A stretch of DNA of 64,000 nt from Garcia nutans (lineage: Eukaryota > Streptophyta > Magnoliopsida > Malpighiales > Euphorbiaceae). The notes beneath the pieces were generated by a model that was given only the letters and a program-made list of their open reading frames with translations, ran no database searches and was not told the origin of the DNA. The translations under genes were made by a program, and so were the position numbers. Each line of letters begins with the position of its first letter. Position 1 is the stretch's first letter. This document shows positions 12,247 through 24,081 of the stretch, piece by piece. Where the stretch lies: the NCBI GenBank assembly GCA_947685225.1, contig CANTUV010000024.1, forward strand, positions 10,682,001-10,746,000. The letters run 5' to 3'.

Positions 12247-15062
12247 TGTAACACCCTTATACCCTATACACGTATAATACACACACTCACTATATGTAGA
12301 ATATGCATATACGGTATAAAAATATCACGACCTAGTTTAATAAAAATTTTCACATTTCTGATTTAAAATTTTAAATACTAAATATATAAAATTAAATAGT
12401 AAATAAATATTATTTATTTGTTATAGAAAATCAAAATAAACATTTTATATGAAAATCTCTGGAAAAAATTCGTCAGAGTTTTGTCTGAAATTTAAACATC
12501 CTAAAATTTAGCAAAACATAACCTGCATCCTAAAACACTCCCAAATAATTTCAAATCACCATTTCACCCATTCTCCTCAATTTCACAAAGTTTCACAAAT
12601 GTTTATATATATATATTTTAGAACACATTGAAACTCCCATTTCAAATAACTTAACCCAAACATTCTTTATAGTTTACAATACATAAAATCCAAAAAAACA
12701 TGATATAATATGCATAATACCCAAAGTATATAATAACATAAAATATATACCTGTTGCTGACAGTATTTCTAATTTTGATATCAACTCTACAAGCACAATC
12801 ACAAGTCTAGACCCGACCTAGTGTAGAAGAACTCTCCGGCTTAGCCAAATCTACCATGTCACCTACGCGATGTAAACAATCGTGCTAAGCCGAAAGCCTA
12901 GCGATACAAGCTTGATAACAATAAAACTCAAATTTAGTGCCAATGCTCAATGCATATGAATATCACATCATTCCATTTCCTCATACTTTTCAAATATTTC
13001 ACAATCCACAATTCACATTAAAACAAACACAAGCATGGGCCCAAAGATAACTAATATGTTATTCAAATTCTAGAGTTACTATTTTAGTTTATAATGACAC
13101 CATGTGTCTAGCCCCAAAGGCAAAATATCAATGTAATTGTCCAACTAGGTCTGAGCTTACGACCCGATCTTTTCACCTTGCCTAGTTTCAAGGACTTATT
13201 TCTGAGGCTTATGACCCAGTCTTTTCACCTCAAAAATATTTTCACAATGACGCCCAGAGTCTAGCCCGAAGTCCAATCATAGGCATACCGCCAAACACAG
13301 AATTTTGAAAATTGAATAACATACTAGGCACACAATTTATTCACATTTCTTATTATCAATCTCTTTCTCATTGTCACATAATCAAGCTAGGCACATTGCC
13401 TTATTTTCTCATCTTTTTCCCACTATTCTCATTTCTCTATGTTATATCGACATCAATTCATTTCATTATGTTTTCACATATCTCATTGCATTATACCACA
13501 TTTTTTGTACTTAAAACACATTACCCAATTATTTTGGGTATTTCCATATAATTCACATATTAATCACATTTAATGTAATCTAGCCACTACCAATGGCTTT
13601 TTAACAGTGTACTTAATGCATACACAACAAATGGCATTACCCAAACACTTTGGGTCATTTTCACATAATACACATATTTCACATTTTACACAATTTAGCC
13701 ATTATCAATGGCTTTTCACAATGCGTTTAACACATATATGACATTACAAATGTCATAGCACATTATTCATACATAACCAATATATCAAGTAGCTTAACAC
13801 ATTTTCCAACCAAAATGTGTTAAGCCCAAATGTTAAGCAAACATAACCAATGTATTCAAAGTTTGTATTTACCTCAAATAGCAACCAAAAAAAGCTTAAA
13901 GCAACCTCCAATCCTCTCCTTCCAACTTTCCCTTCACCACTTGGATAAAGCAAATTAACCTTCCTCAATGCCTAAACCAAATGTGATAACAAATAATCAT
14001 TTAGTATCACATTTAATGGCATTTTAATATTAAACCATAATTAATCCCCATCCAAGCAAAAGTCTCAAAAGTTAAGGCTAACCTTACTTTAACTTTGGAT
14101 TCTCAAACTAGGTCATTCATTTTAATATATTAAGTTTATTTATATTACTAGAACATATTTTAATACATTTAAATCATTTACATTACAAAAACACACTCTT
14201 ATACACAAAACCCTAAAATGGCATAACCTTCCCCCATTAAAGGTTTTCTATTCTAACACATTCAATTAATCATTCTAAGCTTTTATTCATCACTTATATC
14301 ACCAAACAACAAGATTAAACCAATAAAATTATACAATTCAACAACTTTGGAAAAATCATTTTCCAAAACCCTAAATCACACATCCATTCTCAAACTCCAA
14401 CCAAACACAACCAAATCCAATATTTGACTTTAAAATACTTGTTTAAGCACCAAAACAACTCATTTAGAACAAATTTACACAATTCAAAACCATGATTTCT
14501 CAAATCCTAAAATCCATAACCCTAAATTCTCTCTCTTCACCATTCTTTATCCAAATTCAACCATTTCTTCAATCCAACCTTAAAATCATTAATAAATACC
14601 CAAAATAACTTCATACACACCAATTCAAACAATTATTACATACCACTTAAAAATCCAACATCTCACATATTCAAAATTTTCATTGAAATCCAAAGAAAAA
14701 CTAAAGAACTTACTTTTTCAAGTGGAAATCACTAAAAATCTTCTTTGAACCTTTGAAATCCTTCAATTCTTGGAGCTATGAAGAAGAAAAATCCTTGAGC
14801 TTTCTCCTATGGTGGTTCGACCAAGAAGAAGAAGAAGAAGAAGACTATTTTTTTAATTTCTCTTTCCTTTTAATTTCACAACCTTTTAATTCTTTAATTC
14901 TTTAATTATTTATTAAAGAATTAAAAGGCTAAAATTTCATCATCCATTCAAAATAATTTATTTTTGAGTTATTTTATTAATTTTAAATTTCTAAAATTTA
15001 TTTACAAAAATGCCATTGGACTTTGACTTTTCTTTTAAAAAGTGTTGACTTTATATGTTATG
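12247..15062 (-). repeat. Element A right LTR (5' LTR, outer end missing)
   Basis: It starts TGTAACACCC and aligns along its length with 4468-7285. Homology stops after TTATATGTTATG at 15062, and the terminal part ending in ATATTACA is absent. It contains core modules at 13143-13187 (perfect 7-bp arms AACTAGG and CCTAGTT) and 13206-13246. A (GAA)n tract sits at 14824-14845. Confidence 0.85.
13143..13246 (-). repeat. Stem-loop modules in right LTR of A
   Basis: First module: arms AACTAGG (13143-13149) and CCTAGTT (13181-13187) around GCTTACGACCCGATCTTTTC. Second module: arms ATTTCTGAGG and CCTCAAAAAT (nine of ten pair) around CTTATGACCCAGTCTTTTCA. In the left LTR the same positions carry partly different arms. 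Confidence 0.6.
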
Positions 15063-15984
15063 AATAAACTGGGTATGTAACGCCCCCATACTCTATATAA
15101 GCACTATACATATACCTGGTATACATACAATGCATATATAAAGTATAAGAATGTCACTTTTCGTTTCAATTTAAAAACCTTTATCCAAGTACAAGCAATA
15201 TTATATTAGTTTAAAGAACATTTACAAAAGTCATTATTCTTATCAAAACTACAACATAATTAATATTACATATGTATGCATCACCTTCTAGTTGGTCTCG
15301 AGATACTCTTACCCTTTTCGTGGCATAACAGCTAGGCTTCCAGATCATCCGCATAAATACCTGCGCGATTACATATCCGCGCTAAGCCCGAGAGCTTAGT
15401 AGTATAAATAAATATTAAAATATACTTTACAAAATAATCATACCTCATGTTTTTAGCATTATGTTCTATTGTTCTCTTACCCCGTTTTTCCTTTCTCAAT
15501 GCATTCTTCATATATTTCCACTAATCTCATAAAATTATACACATATTTACATAGAACATTCACAATACAATACTTACCATTTCTATCTCATATACATATA
15601 CATATACATCATTTCAACAAATCACCTTTCAATGGCCTATCCAAACCTTCATGAAAACAATTCTTACAAATTCCACATTCATATACATTGTACACAACAT
15701 ACTATATTTTCATAAACTCATATCTCAACAAAGCTCCTCAAGCCATATTCACTTTCAATATATCAATACACACATTACAAAATCATACTTCATAACATTG
15801 TATTATTCACAATTCATTAAACATAAATCATATTTTCATCAAAAGCATTCATAGATCTCATTATTCATTTATTTCAACATTTGGATATCACATTGACAAC
15901 AAAGATAGACTCGGGCCCAAACAACACGCTAATATGCCATTCAATTTTCAGAGTAATGCTTTGGTTTAATCATCACATTTATCA

Positions 15985-16230
15985 ATATCATTATCCCAAC
16001 TAGGCTTCAAGGATTTAGGTTCAACAGAGCTTAAAGGGGAACAAAGCATGCTAAGTATCAACCCAACTTGGCTTCAAGAACCAATCCAACCTAGCTTCAA
16101 GGGTTGTAACATCTCAATTAGGCTTCAAGGATTAGACCCAACCAAGCTTCAAGGGGAGTAAAACATGTTAAACTACAACCCAACTTGGCTTCAAGGATCA
16201 AATCCAACCTAACTTCAAGAGATTGTTACT
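15985..16230. repeat. CAACTTGGCTTCAAGG box array inside LTR S
   Basis: At least seven diverged copies of CAACTAGGCTTCAAGG or CAACTTGGCTTCAAGG in about 240 bp, with CTTGG and CAAG making short dyads. The block occupies the place in this LTR where the A, C and D LTRs carry the CTTACGACCC stem-loop modules. Confidence 0.55.
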
Positions 16231-16892
16231 CATATTAGGCATGCCACCAACAACAAACTCTGAAAATGGAATAACACATTAGCTATACAATTCATTTATC
16301 AATTTCATTCTCAATTGAATTATCATAGCCAATAACAATGGCTTCACATTTCATTTGAATCATCATAGCCAATCACAATGGCTTCATATCATATTTGAAT
16401 CATCATAGTCAATAACAATGACTTCACATCATATTATATCTCAAATCATATCATAATATTTCATTATTCAATTGTACATAAGCAATTACTTCATCATATC
16501 CTTCACATTATATATATAGCATCATTGGTATAACATCACAAATTACATTATTCATATACCACATTACAATTCACAAGGTTCACAATGCATAAGACATAAT
16601 ATGGTTCATATAGTATCAACATTATCATCCAATCATATTGATCAATTCATCACTCAAGTATACCTAATCAATGACATTGCACATACTTTTTCAATGATCA
16701 TTATATCTTCCACATTTCCTATATCATCATTGATATATGTACATAACAATTTACATTATTCATGGATTTAGAACCTTCCATATCCATTTAGTTGGATCAT
16801 TATTATTTTAATTGTGTTTAGGTACAAAAGACATTTGAAGATCCAACAATGTATGAAGAACAAATAACAAACACAAAAGTTAACACCCTCAA

Positions 16893-17170
16893 GGGACACG
16901 GCCAAGCTTGTGGCCGTGTCTCCCAACACAATCATGCAGTGGCCAACACACTCAAGGGACACGGCCAAGCTTGTGGCCGTGTCACTCAACACCAATTCAT
17001 CCGAGGCAGACACGGGCAAGGGACACGGCCGTGTCTCTCAATAAAAATCCAACAGTAACGAACACAGGCAAGGGACACGGCCAAGCCAATGGCCGTGTCT
17101 CTCCAAAACTCATCCAACACGGCCAGGTTTGCCCTAACTTGGCCGTGTCTCTCATAACTTAGCCGTGTCC
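16893..17170. repeat. ACACGGCC / GGCCGTGT dyad array inside LTR S
   Basis: Four units consist of GGGACACGGCC, an 8-base loop such as AAGCTTGT or AAGCCAAT, then GGCCGTGTCTC, with a fifth, looser unit near 17117-17150. The arms are 9 bp perfect complements (GACACGGCC with GGCCGTGTC). Spacing is about 60-70 bp. Confidence 0.8.
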
Positions 17171-17773
17171 TTCATTGATTTAAAGACCAAACACTTCAAA
17201 ATTCATCCAAACCCTTCAAAATTCACACCACCACCCTCTTAACCATTATCTTTGTTTATATTTATCAATTTTCTATCACCTTAACATTTATATAACTTCA
17301 TTATATCATCATACTAATTAATATATATATATATATATACATCACTAGAATCAATTACTCAAAGTACCAATTCATTTATTCTAAACCCTAACTCAACCAT
17401 TCATCATCATCCTCACAATTATCTCAACATATCATCACTTAGTTATCAATTCCACACATTTACATACTTCAATCTTTCATTATCTTCATCTTACACACCA
17501 ATTATACCAAACATAACCTCAATCCAAAAGAAAATCAAAACAAGAAGATAAAGACTCATATATACATATAATCAATAAAATCAACTCAAGAGATTAATAC
17601 TTACTTGAATATGTTGCCAAATCTTCATCTCCATCTTCAATACTCTTAAAATCCTTAAGAAATTTGATGAAGATCATCACCTCTCTCTATCTCTCTCTCT
17701 CTCTCTCGTGCAAGAACCAAAAAGGGGAAGAAGAAGAAAAAAGAAAATATCTCCTCCTCTTCTCACGGTAACC

Positions 17774-17775
<2 letters not shown>

Positions 17776-17830
<55 letters not shown>

Positions 17831-17831
17831 T
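17776..17831. repeat. (AAT)n microsatellite
   Basis: About 18 uninterrupted AAT/TAA units near the 3' side of LTR S. A (CT)n tract of about 20 bases lies just before it at 17688-17708. Confidence 0.95.
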
Positions 17832-18039
17832 ACTTATTTCCAAAAATCCTCCACCACACCCTTTCTTCTCTTGACTTTTCTTTTGACCAATTTATATGTA
17901 TTAAATATTAACATATATACAACATATACATTCCATTTACACAATCATTTCCTTTGCAAAAACATATATACCTTTAATTTAAATCACACAACAATTGTAT
18001 TAAAACTTCTAGGGCATATATTGGGATATTACAGGGTAT

Positions 18040-19290
18040 ATGATGCACCCGGTGAATAGAGAAAGGTTTCAACATCATAACCGTGCCGAGCTAACCACCA
18101 CGCACTCTCCGGCATTGATGTGATATTTAAAGTATATGCCGGGCAATTCATCAAGATCCTCCATGGCTCAGGACTAAGGAACCACTCATTCACCCTCTCT
18201 CCGAGAAATCGGCCACTAGACAGGACCAGCAATGACTCGGTGGGTGTGCTGAAAAGGCAGTGCGACATTCATGGAAGAAGTCCAATTCATTCACTTTTCC
18301 GTGGTTCACCAAGCCAAATTGACCTATAAGATGACAAAAGGTAAGTGAAATTTTACATAAATTTGAAAGTGTACTAATATTATTATACCTGGCTCCCGGT
18401 TAAGCAACTCAAGAGATAGCGCTGGGTGTGCACATGGTGAGAGCTTGGAACTGCTACATTATTTGATAACCAAAAATTCAATCTCGAATACTTGACTCTC
18501 TCATAAGAAATACCAGGTGCCCTCACAAGATTATGCTCATATGCCCATACCTGCAACAACAACGAAAATCAAATTCATACAAGTATAAGAATGGAATTGA
18601 CAATAGTGGAAGAAGAGTACCTCAACAAACACCATGAAACCAATAAAAGACTTCTTATTCTTGTAAATCTTGTCTAGCCCATGATAGAGATAGGCAAGGC
18701 CAGCTTCACCCCTGTCATAAAGCAATACCATATTCATATTAGTAAGGGCCCTCAACATCGATAGATGAATGGAAGATTCGGTGCTACATAAAATGCTCAA
18801 CCCAAGCAAATAAACAAAAATCCCTGAGCAAATTGTTTGGTTGTTTCTATATGATCCCATCCATCATAGCTCATCCAATAACTTTGAATCGGGTCAATTT
18901 TTATCTTGAAGGGCTCTTTTAATGACGGTTCCATACCGATTAACTATTAGATTTATTTGTGTGTCAGAATATGATTGGTAAAAGGGACTGGAAGGCCATA
19001 GTACCGGATACCAATTATGGTTATATAATCGACTGGACCAATGGCCATCTCTCCTACAGGTAGGTGAAAAGTATGGGTCATGTCCATCCACTGCTTCGAC
19101 AATGCTTAAACTACACTCCTGTCTATCAGACACTCCTTAGATGGTTATTGCAAGATAAAGCTTTCAAAACTGCACTCTTAGACAATTCGTTTTACCCGAG
19201 AGGGTGTTACATCATACCATTGTCAGGCTTTATAGACACACCCTTCAACCCAGAAAACACAGCAATCACGCTAATATGGATCCAGGTAAG
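18040..19290 (-). pseudogene. Antisense plant-mobile-domain-like ORF of Tat1 (broken)
   Basis: Minus-strand frames at 18894-19133 and 18537-18860 lie in one phase, separated by a stop. The second reads FVYLLGLSILCSTESS, SMLRALTNMNMVLLYDRGEA and GLAYLYHGLDKIYKNKKSFI. From memory of the family, this resembles plant mobile domain proteins, which have a 'FLLYLLG...' helix, a '(D/Y)WG.A.LAYLYR.L' box and a 'GF..LLQ.W.YE' stretch. The downstream piece WAYEHNLVRAPGISYERVKY fits the last box after a probable intron. The frame is antisense to Tat1 and lies between pol and the 3' LTR, as described for extra ORFs of Tat elements. Element A and LTR S cut it from its tail at 3675-4455. Function is unknown; domain assignment is inference. 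Confidence 0.5.
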
Positions 19291-19319
19291 CCAACACGAG
19301 GTAAGTATATTATCCTAGC

Positions 19320-20080
19320 AATACCACTAATTCATAGCCTAAAATTACTCATTATGTTCTACTTTAATTTATTTATTAAATTTTTAATAATTGTTCACTA
19401 ATTAATTTATTATTAATATTTCCTAATTTTTAGTACTATTAATAATTAAAAACTAAAAACTAAAAAACTATTAATAAAATAAAATGAAATAAAATAATGA
19501 ATACATATTATTGTTGTTAAAATATGAAGTTACAATGTTACCTTAGTTTTTTGAGTTAAATTGCGATGAAGCTACATCCCAGCTAGTAGATTTACAGTTT
19601 CATTTTCATGTCGTCGAATACAATCTAACAGCTTAGCATTGGATCGAGTACCGTATCTTGAAGTATGCATTCTTTCCTTAAGTATTCTAAACTCTCTTAA
19701 AACCTATATACTATATACTCAAATCCAATTCTGAATGAAGGTGAATGAAAAATGATGGCAATCAAGAGGGTTTATATAGGCAAATGGCAAAATAATAAAA
19801 CAAAAAAAGAAATAGTAAATCAGTGAAAAAAAAAATCAATATCACTGTTGATAAATAGTGAACGAATAGTTATTAAACAGTGTGTAAATAGTATTTAAAC
19901 AGGAAATTAAATTATTAAATTCAATTATTCAACTATTTCCGTGTCTAAAAATATTTTTACACTTCTAAAATATTTCTCCATGCAGGGGGCAAGAGAGTAT
20001 AGGTATAATAAAAAATAGTTAATTTTTTTGCAATCTTTTTTATCTTTCTGATACAATTATTTTTTGCAGATAATTCAAAT
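19320..20080. other. AT-rich non-coding part of Tat1
   Basis: Homopolymer-rich sequence with no open frame of note and no recognisable repeat boundary. It lies between the antisense frame and the pre-LTR repeat array; a short stretch GGGGGCAAGAGAGTATAGG near 19986 resembles a degraded polypurine-type tract also found at 48916 and 50426. Confidence 0.4.
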
Positions 20081-20084
20081 TATT

Positions 20085-20540
20085 TTGAGCCCAAAACTCA
20101 CCCCAGAGCCAAAGCCCAAATTATTATTTAGTCTAGAACTCACCCCGGGTCCATAGCCCAAATTATTTTTGAGTTCAAAACTCACCCGGGGTCCAGAACC
20201 CAAATTATTTTTTAGTCTAAAACTCTCCCCGGATCCAGAGCCCAAATTTTTTTTGAGTTAAAACTCACCTCGGGTCTAGAACCCAAATTATTTTTAAGTC
20301 CAGAACTCATCCTAGATCCAAAACCTAAATTATTTTATTGTTCAGAACTCACCCTGAGTTCAGAACCCAAATTATTTTTGAGTCTAGAACTCACCTCAGG
20401 TCCAGAATTCAAATTATTTTTGAGTCTAGAACTCATCTCGGGTCCAGAACCCAAATTATTTTTGAGTCTAAAACTTACCTCGGGTCCAGAACTCAAATTA
20501 TTTTTGAGTCCATAACTCAAACCAACCTTGGGTACGGAGT
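20085..20540 (+). repeat. Tandem array of ~42-bp CGGGTCCAGAACCCAAATTA units (Tat1)
   Basis: About ten units share the form GAGTCTAGAACTCACCTCGG, then GTCCAGAACCCAAATTATTT. The units give open frames on both strands, which are artefacts of repetition. The array sits just before the polypurine tract and 3' LTR, like the related CGGGTCCAAGTACCCAA array of Tat2 (49390-50035). Confidence 0.85.
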
Positions 20541-20607
20541 TCAGTCTGGCTCTAAACCAAGTAAAAAATCTCATTGTTTTTCACTCTCTTTGCTGTAGTC
20601 TCAGATT

Positions 20608-20626
20608 GCTCAAGCAGGGGGCAAAC
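20608..20626 (+). promoter_or_regulatory. Polypurine tract of Tat1
   Basis: TGCTCAAGCAGGGGGCAAAC-type sequence ends directly at the 3' LTR start. An almost identical tract lies before the Tat2 3' LTR at 50093-50108. Confidence 0.75.
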
Positions 20627-22536
20627 TATAGACCCTTAATTTTTTATCCAGCCCAGTCCAAAATTTTTAAAACAGTTCGAAATAATTTTGGTGGTATATA
20701 TTATTTATTTTAATATTTATTATTTATTTTGTTTTATTTTACTTATTATTTATTATTTATTTTATTTATTTATTATTTATTTAATGTAATATTTATTTTA
20801 CTTTTCATTTATTATTTATTTTTAAATATATATGTTTAAATAAAAAAAAATAAAAAATCAGTGATGGCAGAATCGGTGACGAAAGCAGTGACAAATTGAC
20901 TTGGGCCAATTCGCCGTAGGTTTTGCTTGCGACGAAAATCGCCCAGCCTGTAGTTGTCCACTGCCACGCCCAACGTAGCCAGCATGCCAACCTACAACAA
21001 TCCTCGCAGGCCCAGCAGACCACACAAGCTGCCGATTTTTGACCAAATCTTATTTTACCCGATTTTGTGATTTTTCCTAAATATTTGGTATTTCCTTATC
21101 AAAATAATATTAGGTCTTTTTGTTTTCCTTTAAATAATAGCATTAAACACACAAAAGTACAGGAGGATTTTTTGTACTTAAGAATTATTCAAACTTTTTC
21201 TTAGCAATTGATTCAGGGACAAGATTTTGGAAATTTTAAAGCAACAATAAGTAATTAAAGCAGCAAGCAATCTTCTGCATTGGTGTTAAACTTGACCAAG
21301 AATTTCATCAACAATTTTTGGTGGAACCTTCAATCGTAGGTATGTCTCTTTAATTTTATTTGACAACATTAATTATCACAGTAGCCTATTCTTTCCAAAT
21401 ACCTAACTTTTAATCATATTTTCACGAGCTTCAATTTTATTTACTTAAACCGTAAACCTTAATATTATCTTCATAAAACTTCCAAAACCCTAAATCCAAA
21501 ACATCCATTCTTTAGATTAATTTATTTCAAACCTAATCCTTAATTTGAACATCACAGTAGCTATGTTATTTTATCTTTAAAACTTTTTGATTATTTTAGG
21601 TTGTTATATTAACATAACAACTTCATTATCTTGATCATATAGATTTAATTATTAAAGCCTTAATTAAATAAAATCAAAGATCAACCTGTATGTCCAACCA
21701 GTAGCTATGTTATTTCTTTTATATTGAATATTTCTTAGTTAACTAATCCAGTAATTAAAATATGAAACCATAATTGTTAAATATAAAACCTATGAAACCC
21801 TAATTTTATTTAAGAAACCCTAATTGATGCATAAACCCTAAATCTATATACTTACTACTTTATTTAAATTAGATGAATGTTTATTATATATCTTGATTGA
21901 CGGTTCATGTCCTTGATGAATAATTTACTTATGATGAATGGTTAGTTATTTTTATTGATTTGCTTTGGTTTCAAAACATTGTAAGAGGTATGTTTCTATG
22001 TTTTTGGGTACTTCATATTGTGAGCATCATGCAATTTAATTTATTTTAAAGTTTTGGATCAATGTAAATGACACGTTTCCACCTTTCAGTGGGTGTCCTA
22101 CTTAATATTAGATAGTAGATGATGCATGGACATGTTTCCATCCTCGGATGGGTGTCCATTTATATGTCTTGTTTGGACATTGCTATGATTTTTAATAAAG
22201 TATTTATTTATTTTTATGATTGCATGTAGTATGGATAATATAATTATATTTAAGAATTTTATAATAGTAAGACCTGAAAAGGAGGTCGGTTCTAATAAAC
22301 TGGGTATTGTGTGGGTGATGGGCCATTTCTCACCTTTCCCACATGTAGCCAACTTTCTGAACCCATTAAGGGGTTGGGGATTCCTTAGGAATCGAGTCAT
22401 CCACCCCTTCTTTTTTCTGGCCCATCCGGGTGGCGACTCCATTTTCTCTAGGCTTAGGATCTTGTTCTCTAAGGCCCCGAGCATAATAGTGCCGAAGTTG
22501 CAAGAACCATTCCACATGGGAGTGGGGGCAAAAATC
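20627..22536 (+). repeat. Tat1 3' LTR (3' tip missing)
   Basis: It starts TATAGACCCTTAATTTTTTA, a one-base change from the family start TGTAGACCC. It aligns with the Tat2 5' LTR through the shared 3' half: GGAGGTCGGTTC, the TTCCTTAGGAATCGAGTCATC block and GCAAGAACCATTCCACATGG. It stops at AAAAATC, about ten bases short of the expected ...CTTACA end. A GC-rich segment (about 20875-21010) interrupts the AT-rich 5' half. Confidence 0.8.
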
Positions 22537-22558
22537 TATAAATATACTATTGGGAATT

Positions 22559-24081
22559 TGTGAACAGGGATTTTTTCCCCCACTCCCATGTGGAATGGTT
22601 CTTGCGACTTTGGCACTATTAGGCTCAGGGCCTTAGAGAACACGAGCCTAAGCCCGGAGAAAATGGAGTCACCACCCGGATGGGCCGGGAAAAAGAAAAG
22701 GGTGGATGACTCGATTCCTAAGGAATTTCCAATTCCCTATGGGTAAAATTGGGTACATGTGGGGAAGGTGAGAATGACCTAGCACCCACACAACGCCCAA
22801 TTCATTGGAACTGACCTCCTTTTCAAGTGTCAATACAATATTATCCATACTACATGTGATCAATACAATAAATAAATACTTTATTAAAAATCATGGCAAG
22901 GTCCAAACAAAACTAAATAAATAAACACCCATCCATGGATGGAAACATGCCTTTACAATTGTCCAATGTCCAAAAGAAAATAAAGAAAATAGGATACCCA
23001 ACAACTGGCAGAAACGTATCATTTACATAGGTCTAAAGCTTAAAGATAAATCGAATTACATGATACTTAACAATTGAAGTACCCAATTATGGAAACATAC
23101 CTCTTACAATTTCTTGAAACTAAAAATAAATCAAAGCATTCCAGTATTAATCATAAAATCAAGTAAGAATAAATCATCCATTGAGACATGCATTAAATCA
23201 TCCATCAACGTATATCATAAATGTACATCTAAGCAATAAACATAGAAACTAGGGTTTTAGATTTCAACTAGGGTTTCTTGGGGAAATTATGATTTATAAA
23301 GTTCTTGTTTTAAAATTGAAGATTTTAGAGTTTTGGAAGTTTTATGAAAATAATATTAAGGTTTAGGTTTTAAGTAAATAAAATTATAGCTTAAGAAAAT
23401 AGGATTAAAAAGTTAAGTATTTGGAAAGAATAGGCTACTGTGACAATTTGAAAAAAAAATAATAATTATTAATTAATGAACGCTAAGCTACTGTAATAAT
23501 TAAGTAAAAAGAGAACTAATTAGGGTTTTTTTTGTTATAAGGGAACAAAATTTAAGTTTTAAGAAAACAGAACTTAAGATTTAGGTTTTAAAGAGTGGTT
23601 AGGGTTTGAACTAAATAGATTAAAGCTTATGAAAATAAGGCTAAAAACTTAGATGTTTGAAAAGAGTGAGCTATTGTGATGATAATTAATTTTGACAAAT
23701 AAAATTAAAGAAACATACCTACGTTTGAAGGCTCCAACAAAAATTGTTTATGAAATTCTTGGCCGAGCTTAACACCAAGGCAGAAGATTGCTTACTGCCT
23801 TGATTACATATTATTGCTTGTTTCCTTTAGTCCCTGAATCAATTGCTAAGAAAAGGTCTGAATAATTCTTGAGTCCATTTCCCCCCTTTACTGTGTTTTA
23901 ATATGTAATTTATAGGGAAAAAATAAAAAAAAAACTAATGTTATTTGGTTAAGGAAATATATACTATTAAGGAAATAAAACAATCCAAGGAAAATAAGGT
24001 TTGGGCAGAAATCGACAGCCGCGTGGCTTGCCACGAGTTGCTGGCCATTTGCTGCGAGGAATTGGGCTGTTGGCATGCGAG
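22559..24081 (-). mobile_element. Inverted Tat LTR (minus strand, 5' truncated)
   Basis: On the minus strand this reads as a Tat LTR ending ...TCCCTGTTCACA at 22559, tail to tail with the Tat1 LTR across a 22-bp spacer. Shared blocks include the revcomp of GGTTCTTGCGACTTTGGCAC and of the GATGACTCGATTCCTAAGGA stretch. A TATA-like CTATAAATTACA on the minus strand lies near 23905. The 5' end is lost: GCATGCGAG abuts the next LTR start at 24082. No primer site or coding sequence accompanies it. Confidence 0.8.

Larger units (their letters stand above)
4468..15062 (-). mobile_element. Tekay-like Ty3/gypsy element A (minus strand, old, 5' LTR truncated)
   Basis: Two LTRs in the same orientation (4468-7446 and 12247-15062) bracket a degenerate gag-pol on the minus strand. 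The domain order is gag, zinc knuckle, protease, RT, RNase H, integrase, chromodomain, as in chromoviruses of the Tekay/Del clade. The minus-strand 5' LTR (right copy) lacks its outer ~140 bp: homology to the left LTR stops at 15062, so no target-site duplication can be confirmed. In the first 100 aligned bases the two LTRs differ at about a dozen places, so this is an old insertion. It sits inside Tat1 and splits the antisense frame. Confidence 0.88.
15076..18033 (-). mobile_element. Solo LTR S (Tekay-like) with GGGTA target-site duplication
   Basis: A 2958-bp LTR begins TGTAACGCCCCCATACTC and ends GGGATATTACA. It is flanked by GGGTA at 15071-15075 and GGGTA at 18034-18038, a perfect 5-bp duplication. 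There is no primer site, polypurine tract or coding region, so this is what remains after recombination between the two LTRs of a full element. Its start and end resemble the LTR of element D. Inside are repeated CCAACTTGGCTTCAAG boxes (15985-16225) and an array of ACACGGCC dyads (16893-17170). Confidence 0.9.

Noticed and set aside
22216..22563. Open frame with EKEVGSNKLGIVWVMGHFSP
   Set aside because: Lies in the 3' part of the Tat LTR and recurs in the other LTR copies (33506-33742, 22669-22863 inverted); conserved by LTR homology, not as a protein.
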